DNA of 64,000 nucleotides from Micromonosporaceae bacterium (GTDB taxonomy: Bacteria > Actinomycetota > Actinomycetes > Mycobacteriales > Micromonosporaceae). The notes under the pieces are model-generated. The model saw nothing but the letters and a program-made list of their open reading frames with translations, was not told where the DNA came from and did not search any database. Each line of letters begins with the position of its first letter. Position 1 is the first letter of the stretch. Below, piece by piece: positions 57,523-64,000 of this stretch. A program made the position numbers and the translations under genes. The stretch covers positions 1 to 64,000 of the forward strand of contig WHTQ01000005.1 of NCBI GenBank assembly GCA_009377645.1, in the 5' to 3' direction.

Positions 57523-58557
57523 GTGGCAGATGCCAGGGCGCGCCAGCTCCGGCCCAGCCGGTCTTCCAACCTCCGACAAGCACAGGTGACACGCTACGTT
57601 GTGTCCACTTTACTGTCCGCGGTGATGATGGTGCCGGCTGTGTTCCTGCTCACTCAGCCCGCCCTCGCCCAGGACACCGCCGCCGAGGTCGAGGCCGAGA
57701 TCGACAAGGCCTGGCGCGAGCTGGAGCCGATCATCGAGGAGCACAACGCGGTCCGCGGCAAGCTGAAGGACAAGCGGAAGGCGGCCGAGGAGCTGGCCGA
57801 GAAGATCGAGCCGCTGGAGCTGCGGGTGGACGTGGCCCAGGCCGCCATCACCGACGTCGCCGTCTACAGCTTCAAGGGCGGAAACATGTCCGCCTTCCGG
57901 GCGCTGCTGACCACCGGCTCGCCGCTCGCGCTCACCGACCAGCTGGCGACGCTGGACCAGCTCGCCCGGGCCCAGAGCCTGAAGATAACGAAGGTGCTGG
58001 AGACCAAGGCTGAGTACGAGGCCGAGAAGGCGGAGCTGGACAAGCTGGTCGACGAGCTGGCCACTATGGAGTCGGAGCTGGCCGAGCGCGCCGAGGAGAT
58101 CGACGCCGAGATCGACCGGCTCAAGGACATGCGCGACGAGCTGCTGGAGGAGGAGGCGGTCGCCGACACCGGTAACGGGGGCGACTGCCCGGCCAGCTAC
58201 CCGGGCGGCGGAGCCGAGTCCGCAGTCACCTTCGCCTGTGCCCAGATCGGCAAGCCTTACGGCTGGGGGGAGGCCGGCCCGGGCGCGTACGACTGCTCCG
58301 GTCTGACCATGGCGGCGTGGAACCAGGGTGGGGTGAGCCTCCCCCACAACGCCGCCGAACAGCGGTCCTCCATCCCGTACGTCGAGCGGAGCAACCTGCG
58401 CCCCGGCGATCTGGTCTTCTACTACAGCGACCTGAGCCACGTCGGGATGTACGCCGGCGCGGGCTGGGTTGTCCACGCCTCGAACCCTAGTGACCCGGTG
58501 CACATGGCCCCGATCGACGAGATGCCGATCCACAGCTACGGGCGGCCGGGCGGCTGA
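57523..58557 (+). CDS. NlpC/P60 family peptidoglycan endopeptidase with coiled-coil N-domain
   Basis: IGKPYGWGEAGPGAYDCSGLTMAAWNQGGVSLPHNAAEQ...LRPGDLVFYYSDLSHVGMYAGAGWVVHA (Cys-His catalytic motifs). Confidence 0.95.
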   Translation: MADARARQLRPSRSSNLRQAQVTRYVVSTLLSAVMMVPAVFLLTQPALAQDTAAEVEAEIDKAWRELEPIIEEHNAVRGKLKDKRKAAEELAEKIEPLELRVDVAQAAITDVAVYSFKGGNMSAFRALLTTGSPLALTDQLATLDQLARAQSLKITKVLETKAEYEAEKAELDKLVDELATMESELAERAEEIDAEIDRLKDMRDELLEEEAVADTGNGGDCPASYPGGGAESAVTFACAQIGKPYGWGEAGPGAYDCSGLTMAAWNQGGVSLPHNAAEQRSSIPYVERSNLRPGDLVFYYSDLSHVGMYAGAGWVVHASNPSDPVHMAPIDEMPIHSYGRPGG

Positions 58558-58675
58558 TCCGCCGCGTCTCCGGCCACCGGACCCAAGCTCCCGCCACCCC
58601 CCGGCGGGACCCCCGGGCGCCCGCCGTGCGGTTCCCCGTCGCGCGGTGGGCGCCCCCCGCTGTTCCCGCGCCCGA

Positions 58676-59254
58676 TCAGCGAGTTGGCCAGGTGCGCCAG
58701 TTCTGCCAGGCCCGGCTCGGGGTGGGTCCCCGCTGGCCCTGGTAGCGGGAGCCGTACACGGCCGAGCCGTACGGGTTCTCGGCCGGCGACGAGAGCCGGA
58801 AGATGCACAGCTGCCCGATCCGCATGCCGGGCCACAGCCGGATCGGGAGAGTCGCCACGTTGGACAGTTCCAGGGTCACGTGGCCCGAGAACCCCGGGTC
58901 GATGAACCCGGCGGTCGAGTGGGTCAGCAGACCGAGCCGGCCCAGGCTGGACTTCCCCTCCAGCCGGCCGGCGAGCTGGTCGCCGAGCGTGATCACCTCC
59001 AGCGTCGAGGCGAGCACGAACTCACTCGGATGCAGTACGAACGACTCCCCGTCCGCCACCTCCACCAGCGCGGTGAGGTCGTCCTGCCGTGTGGCCGGAT
59101 CGATGTGCGTGTAGAGGTGGTTGTTGAACACCCGGAACAGCCGGTCCAGCCGCACGTCGATGCTCGAGGGCTGGAGGAGGTCTGGGTCGAGCGGGTCGAG
59201 CTGCAGGTTGCCGGCCTTGATTTCGGCGCCGAGGTCGCGGTCGGAGAGCAGCAT
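58676..59254 (-). CDS. dcd: dCTP deaminase
   Basis: [53 protein letters not shown]...[33 protein letters not shown]. Confidence 0.96.
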   Translation of the reverse strand: MLLSDRDLGAEIKAGNLQLDPLDPDLLQPSSIDVRLDRLFRVFNNHLYTHIDPATRQDDLTALVEVADGESFVLHPSEFVLASTLEVITLGDQLAGRLEGKSSLGRLGLLTHSTAGFIDPGFSGHVTLELSNVATLPIRLWPGMRIGQLCIFRLSSPAENPYGSAVYGSRYQGQRGPTPSRAWQNWRTWPTR

Positions 59255-59331
59255 TCTGGGAGCCTACGACGAGGGCGCGAGCGGCGGTTCGGCGGTTGTG
59301 ATCTAGTACGTGTGTGCTATAGCATGGGCGC

Positions 59332-59877
59332 ATGGCATCCTGGTCCCAGTTCGTCTCGGCCGCACCGCGCCTGGCGGCTCAGGTGCGGGCGTTGCTCGAG
59401 CAGTATGGGCAGGGTCTTGGCTATCTGGCCACGGTTCGCGCGGACGGCGGTCCGCGGGTGCATCCGGTGGCACCGGTGATCACCGACGACGGGCTGTTCT
59501 GCTTCGTCATCCCGTCCCCGAAGCGCCGTGACCTGGAGCGGGATGGGCGATACGCACTGCACTCGTTCCCGCCCGAGCACACCGACGACGAGGCCTACCT
59601 GTCCGGCACCGCGGTGCCGGTCACCGACCCCGGGCGGGTCGCGGAGCTGGCCGCGCGGTTCCGGGCGGCCGGTGCCGGCCAGGCCGACTGGCGGCTGTTC
59701 GAGCTCAGCGTCGAGATCGCGATGGTCGGCCGGACCGGCCCGGCCTACCAGGTGTGGCGGGACCGTCCGGGGCCCGGCGGGCCGAGCGGGAAACCGCGCC
59801 AGGGTCGCTCCGGCAGCGTGCGGCTGATCCTCGACGTGCGGCATCCACGGCCGGACCGGAACGACCCGCCGCCGTGA
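59332..59877 (+). CDS. Pyridoxamine 5'-phosphate oxidase family (FMN-binding split barrel) protein
   Basis: GQGLGYLATVRADGGPRVHPVAPVITDDGLFCFVIPSPKRRDLERDGRYALHSFPPEHTDDEAYLSGTA. Confidence 0.9.
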   Translation: MASWSQFVSAAPRLAAQVRALLEQYGQGLGYLATVRADGGPRVHPVAPVITDDGLFCFVIPSPKRRDLERDGRYALHSFPPEHTDDEAYLSGTAVPVTDPGRVAELAARFRAAGAGQADWRLFELSVEIAMVGRTGPAYQVWRDRPGPGGPSGKPRQGRSGSVRLILDVRHPRPDRNDPPP

Positions 59878-59934
59878 CCCCCGCTCGGGTCGGGCGTGTG
59901 TCGACCTGGTCCGGCAGGTAGAGTGAACCCGCCC

Positions 59935-60005
59935 GCGGGTGTAGTTCAATGGCAGAACATCAGCTTCCCAAGCTGACAGTGAGGGTTCGATTCCCTTCAC
60001 CCGCT
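59935..60005 (+). tRNA. tRNA-Gly (CCC)
   Basis: GCGGGTGTAGTTCAATGGCAGAACATCAGCTTCCCAAGCTGACAGTGAGGGTTCGATTCCCTTCACCCGCT followed by CCA. Confidence 0.95.
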
Positions 60006-60072
60006 CCAACGAGAATCGCCTGGTAGCGGCACTGTGTCCAGGCACGCGCCTCGATAGAGCCCGGCTGCTCCA

Positions 60073-60597
60073 TCATGCGTGGTGCCATTCCTCTGCCATT
60101 GGCGGGGTCGGCTGGCAGGTCTTCGCCTGTTCGGTGGTTTCACGCTGCCACCGGCCCGCTTCAGCCCCGTTCGTCGCGTTGGTGTCGAACGTGGCGATGC
60201 CTAGCTCGGTCCATGCAGCGAGCAGGCGCTGGTCACCGGTGGCGGCCACGACATCCTCATCGTTCAGCTGCTCGGCCGAAGCGCAGTGCACCGCGTCGTA
60301 GCCACGCAACGCAAGCTGGTGTGCCAGCGTAGCGGCCCTGGCCACGACGGGCTCGTCAACCTCGGCCACCTCGACCGCCGACCAGAGCTGGTCCAGCAGC
60401 CGCAGGCTCGCCTGGAGTTTCTGGTCGGTGAGCCGGCCCATCCGCCGCGCCTGCGACAACGCCGCCGCTGTGTCCACGTAGAGCAGCCGGCTGGAGACCA
60501 CCTCGTCGGCGTCGTCCCAGAACCGCCGGCACGCCGGGCTGCTCGGCTCGGCGACCAACAAGGGTACGAACGCGGACATATCCAGGTAGCCGATCAC
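60073..60597 (-). CDS. PIN domain (VapC-like) toxin
   Basis: MIGYLDMSAFVPLLVAEPSSPACRRFWDDADEVVSSRLLYVDTAAALSQARRMGRLT...LRGYDAVHCASAEQL...VAATGDQRLLAAW. Confidence 0.9.
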   Translation of the reverse strand: MIGYLDMSAFVPLLVAEPSSPACRRFWDDADEVVSSRLLYVDTAAALSQARRMGRLTDQKLQASLRLLDQLWSAVEVAEVDEPVVARAATLAHQLALRGYDAVHCASAEQLNDEDVVAATGDQRLLAAWTELGIATFDTNATNGAEAGRWQRETTEQAKTCQPTPPMAEEWHHA

Positions 60598-60848
60598 CGC
60601 CGCTGCTCACTGACCAGATCGCTGACGATCCCGCTCGACCTCACCGGCTCGGGTGGTGGCCGCTTGCGAGCGCGGGCCGCCTGCACCCGCCCCTCTGCCC
60701 GCAGTGTCTCCAGCCTCGTCGGCCGATCGACGGGCACGATCCGTGCGATCGGCCGACCATGATCGGTTACCGTGACCACCCGCCCCGAGCGGACCTCCGC
60801 CAGGTACCGGCTCAGGCTGTCCCGCAGCTCACGTACGCCTACGTCCAT
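60594..60848 (-). CDS. Phd/VapB-like antitoxin
   Basis: MDVGVRELRDSLSRYLAEVRSGRVVTVTDHGRPIARIVPVDRPTRLETLRAEGRV; overlaps toxin start. Confidence 0.9.
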   Translation of the reverse strand: MDVGVRELRDSLSRYLAEVRSGRVVTVTDHGRPIARIVPVDRPTRLETLRAEGRVQAARARKRPPPEPVRSSGIVSDLVSEQRR

Positions 60849-61037
60849 CGCAACCTCCGTAGCCATAACACACGCTCCCATTATAGCCACATCTAACGGC
60901 GCTGCCGGGAGGGTAGTGATCTGACGGGCGGGCGGGGCGCCGATGAGCCGGGTTTGAGATGACTCACATTGACACCGAAGGGCGTTGCGTCGCTAGGCTC
61001 GCGACCGACCTCGTACCCCCCGGAGAGGATCAGACGC

Positions 61038-61691
61038 GTGGCCGGCAGGCACGGACTGCCCCGACGGCTGGGCCGCCGGTTCCGGCCGGCCGGTGTGGTG
61101 GTCGTGACGCTCGCCGTGGTCGCGGTCGGGATCGGGGTCGCGGCGTGGCCGCGGGAGACGCCCCGGGCCCCCGCCGCGGCGGACTCCGGGGTGGCGCCCG
61201 GGGTAGCGCCGACCGGTTCCGCCCACCCGGACCCAGCCGGCGGGCCGGCGACCGGGGCCCCGGACCGGAACGCCGATCGCCCGTCCCGTGGTGGCGACCC
61301 GCGGGCGGACCGGCCGAAGGCCAGCCCGACGCCGATCGAGCCGGAGTCGCCGGCGGCTCCGGAGCCGGATGCCCCGCAGGCCGTACCGGGCGGCGGCGCC
61401 GTAGTGGAGACCGGGGGCTGCCAGGCGTCCTTCTATTGGGAGCCGCAGCCGACCGCCAGCGGCGAGCCCTTCGACCCGGAGGCGATGACCGCCGCCCACC
61501 TGAGCTGGGCGTTCGACACCCGGGTCCGGGTGACCAACCCGGCCACCGGCCAGTCGGTGGTGGTCCGGATCAACGACCGCGGCCCGTACGTCGAGGGCCG
61601 GTGCATCGACCTGTCCCGGGGAGCGTTCCGAGAGATCGCTCAACTGGACGCGGGGGTCGTTACGGTGACCTACGAGGTCCTAGCCGACTGA
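61038..61691 (+). CDS. RlpA-like double-psi beta-barrel protein
   Basis: CQASFYWEPQPTASGEPFDPEAMTAAHLSWAFDTRVRVTNPATGQSVVVRINDRGPYVEGRCIDLSRGAFREIAQLDAGVVTVTYEVL. Confidence 0.93.
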   Translation: MAGRHGLPRRLGRRFRPAGVVVVTLAVVAVGIGVAAWPRETPRAPAAADSGVAPGVAPTGSAHPDPAGGPATGAPDRNADRPSRGGDPRADRPKASPTPIEPESPAAPEPDAPQAVPGGGAVVETGGCQASFYWEPQPTASGEPFDPEAMTAAHLSWAFDTRVRVTNPATGQSVVVRINDRGPYVEGRCIDLSRGAFREIAQLDAGVVTVTYEVLAD

Positions 61692-61781
61692 CTCGATCGT
61701 CCTACCGGCCATTTCCCGCTCGGACGTGGGGTCAACATCGGCCATAACCAGCGGCAGATCAGGCATGCTTTTGCCGGACCC

Positions 61782-62915
61782 ATGAAGCTGCTGCCGTTCC
61801 CGAGGGGCCGCCGCACGCCGAGCCCCGCCGCCCGCGCCGGTATCGGCGCGGCGGCGGTGCTGCTCGCCCTGGTCTCGGTGGTGGAGCTGGCCGACGGCCG
61901 GGACTCGAACTACCTCGGCCTGCTCGCGGCGGCGCCGTTCCTGGCGGCGGTGTTCGCCGGCTGGCGGGTGGTGCTGGGGGTGGGCGCCGCCACCACCGCG
62001 GTGGCGCTCGCGTTCGCCCTGACCGGTCCGGCCATGACCGTCCAGACCTCGGTCAACGTGGCCGGCATCGTGCTGGCGACCGGGATCACCGCCGTACTGG
62101 CGACCGCGCGGCAGCGCCAGGCGGACCGGATCGCCGAGCTGGCCCGGCTCGCCACGGTGGCGCAGCAGGCGGTGCTGCGCCCGATCGGCCCGCAGGTCGG
62201 CACGCTCGCGGTCGCCGGGCGGTACGTCTCGGCCACCGCCGCCGCCGACATCGGCGGAGACCTGTACGAGGCGCTGGACACGCCGTACGGGGTACGGATC
62301 ATCGTCGGCGACGTACGCGGGAAGGGGCTGGACGCGGTCCGGCTGGCCAGCATCGTGCTCGGCTCCTACCGGCACGTCGCGTTCGAGCGCTCCGACCTGC
62401 GGGCGATCGTCACGGACCTGGACCGGGCGGTGGCCCGGTCGGTCGGTGACGAGGACTTCGTCACCGCGGTGCTGGTCGAGGAGCGGGGCGGGACCCTGAC
62501 CATCGTCAACTGTGGCCACCCGTCGCCGCTGCTGCTGCGGCGCGGCTCGGCGATCCCGCTGGATCCGGTCGCCACCGCCCCACCCCTGGGGTTCATGCCG
62601 GTGGTGCAGCCCCGGGTGGAGCGGTTGGAGCCGGCGGACCGGTTGCTGCTGTTCACCGACGGCCTCGGGGAGGCGCGCCGGGAAGGTGAGTTCTTCCCGA
62701 CCGCCGAGCGGGCCTGGGGGCTGCTCGGCCACGGTCGGGTCGCGGACGGGCTGGCGTCGCTGGAGACCGCCCTGGTCGACTGGGTCCGTGGCCGGCTGGA
62801 CGACGACATCGCGATGGTGTTGATGGAGTACACCGGGGCGAACCAGCCGGAGCGGCAGCCGTCCACCCCGAGCTGGGAGTTCGACGTACCGGTCGCGCGC
62901 CAACCGCCCCGGTGA
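61782..62915 (+). CDS. PP2C/SpoIIE family protein phosphatase with N-terminal TM region
   Basis: LAVAGRYVSATAAADIGGDLYEALDTPYGVRIIVGDVRGKGLDAVRLASIVLG...VNCGHPSPLLL...LLLFTDGLGEARREGEFF. Confidence 0.95.
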   Translation: MKLLPFPRGRRTPSPAARAGIGAAAVLLALVSVVELADGRDSNYLGLLAAAPFLAAVFAGWRVVLGVGAATTAVALAFALTGPAMTVQTSVNVAGIVLATGITAVLATARQRQADRIAELARLATVAQQAVLRPIGPQVGTLAVAGRYVSATAAADIGGDLYEALDTPYGVRIIVGDVRGKGLDAVRLASIVLGSYRHVAFERSDLRAIVTDLDRAVARSVGDEDFVTAVLVEERGGTLTIVNCGHPSPLLLRRGSAIPLDPVATAPPLGFMPVVQPRVERLEPADRLLLFTDGLGEARREGEFFPTAERAWGLLGHGRVADGLASLETALVDWVRGRLDDDIAMVLMEYTGANQPERQPSTPSWEFDVPVARQPPR

Positions 62916-62934
62916 CGCCGCCACGCGACGGAGG

Positions 62935-63438
62935 TCAGGTGCCCCGCGCGGTGTGGGTGGCGGTGACCGGCGCGTGCCGCGGGCCGCAGCCGGACCACGG
63001 ACCGTCCAGCTCGTGTACGGTCAGGCCGCAGGTCCGGAGCCCGTCCGAGTCCAGCCCGCCCGCCTCCGGGTCGAGTGTGAACACAAGCTGGGACAGGGTC
63101 GGGTTGTGCCCGATCACGAGCACCCGGGTCACCGGGTCCTCGACCTCCTGCACCAGCTCCAGCAACGAGTCCGGGTCACCCAGGTAGAGCCGCCGCTCGT
63201 AGCGCACCACCGGGGCGGCGTCCGCCGGCAGGCTCGCCGCGACCGCGTGCCAGGTCTGCCGGGTGCGCTTGGCCGGCGAGCAGAGCACCAGCTCCGGCAC
63301 CTGCCGGCCGGCCAGCCAACCGCCGGCCGCGTGGGCGTCGGCCTGGCCGCGGGCGGACAGCGGCCGGTCCTCGTCGGCGACCCCCCGCGGTGCGTCGGCC
63401 TTGGCATGGCGCAGCAGCACCAGACTACGCGCGGTCAT
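62935..63438 (-). CDS. SixA-like histidine phosphatase
   Basis: MTARSLVLLRHAKADAPRGVADEDRPLSARGQADAHAAGGWLAG...LVIGHNPTLSQLVFTL (RHA, GHNP). Confidence 0.94.
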   Translation of the reverse strand: MTARSLVLLRHAKADAPRGVADEDRPLSARGQADAHAAGGWLAGRQVPELVLCSPAKRTRQTWHAVAASLPADAAPVVRYERRLYLGDPDSLLELVQEVEDPVTRVLVIGHNPTLSQLVFTLDPEAGGLDSDGLRTCGLTVHELDGPWSGCGPRHAPVTATHTARGT

Positions 63439-63509
63439 GGGGTCAGCTTGCCTCATCCGGGGCGCCTGCGCAGCCTGGGTGACCTGCTCACCGGGAGCGC
63501 GGTTCCGGC

Positions 63510-64000
63510 TCACCGGGGGCGCGGGATGTGGTTCGGGCTGTCCTCACCGCCCGGCCCGTCGTCGCCACCCGGCGACTGGTGCGCGGTGAGCCAGGCGGTC
63601 AGGGCGGTCTGGTCGTCCGGGTTCACCCCGTCGGCGAGCAGCCGGGTCATGGCGGTCGCCGCCTCCCCCCGCCGTTCGCCGGTGCTGTGCAGCCGGACCA
63701 GCTCTGGAGCCATCATCTCGATCGCCTCGTCGGTCGCGGCCGCGGCGGCCGCCGGCAGGCCGCGCTGGGCGGCCGCCCACGCCGCCCATGCCCGCACCAC
63801 CGGGGGCAGCGCGGCCACGTCGTCATCGTCGAGCACCGCCCGCCGGTGCACCCAGTCCAGCAGGAGCAGCCCGGCCACGGCCGGGCTCCAGCGCAGCGGG
63901 TCGGCGTCCGGCGCGTCCTGCGCGAAGTCCAGGATCAGCCGCACCGCGTACTGCACCGACGCCTCCGCCTCTTCGTCCGAGCGGTCCAGGGTCCGCGCCT
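63510..64000 (-). CDS. Hypothetical protein (N-terminus beyond window)
   Basis: In-frame through window end: ...EASVQYAVRLILDFAQDAPDADPLRWSPAVAGLLLLDWVHRRAVLDDDDVAALPPVVRAWAAWAAAQRGL... Confidence 0.7.
   Translation of the reverse strand, partial: ARTLDRSDEEAEASVQYAVRLILDFAQDAPDADPLRWSPAVAGLLLLDWVHRRAVLDDDDVAALPPVVRAWAAWAAAQRGLPAAAAAATDEAIEMMAPELVRLHSTGERRGEAATAMTRLLADGVNPDDQTALTAWLTAHQSPGGDDGPGGEDSPNHIPRPR

Overview
The window is high-GC actinobacterial chromosome spanning oriC; gene content and order suggest Micromonosporaceae (inference, no search run). The left part is the canonical origin block: yidC-yidD-rnpA-rpmH | dnaA | oriC | dnaN-gnd-recF-dciA-gyrB-gyrA, then DUF3566, tRNA-Ile, a DLW-39-like ORF and tRNA-Ala. 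The right part is the cell-wall/division block: fhaA-fhaB-pstP-ftsW/rodA-pbpA-pknA-pknB, pabA/trpG, class E sortase, DUF881, crgA. Further right are an Fe-S oxidoreductase, a c-di-AMP (ydaO-type) riboswitch with an NlpC/P60 gene, dcd, tRNA-Gly and a VapBC-like pair. Between these lie a branched-chain acyl-CoA/leucine-type catabolic cluster, a two-gene glycan cassette and assorted regulators. Main points of interest: (i) a 420-aa intein in GyrA with LAGLIDADG motifs and a flanking codon-usage anomaly that looks like a homing co-conversion tract; (ii) a roughly 2-kb element at tRNA-Ala consisting of a tyrosine integrase plus hicBA, with a second att/integrase relic fused in frame to a truncated SARP regulator; (iii) an inverted-repeat element inserted in frame in pabA/trpG, with a related copy supplying the stop codon of a biotin carboxylase gene; (iv) a compact palindromic DnaA-box triplet about 51 kb from oriC; (v) a PKD-like C-terminal domain on PknB; (vi) a 93-bp tandem repeat directly upstream of pknA; (vii) two candidate TetR operators sharing an AACGNNCGTT core. 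All calls come from reading the sequence; no database searches were made.
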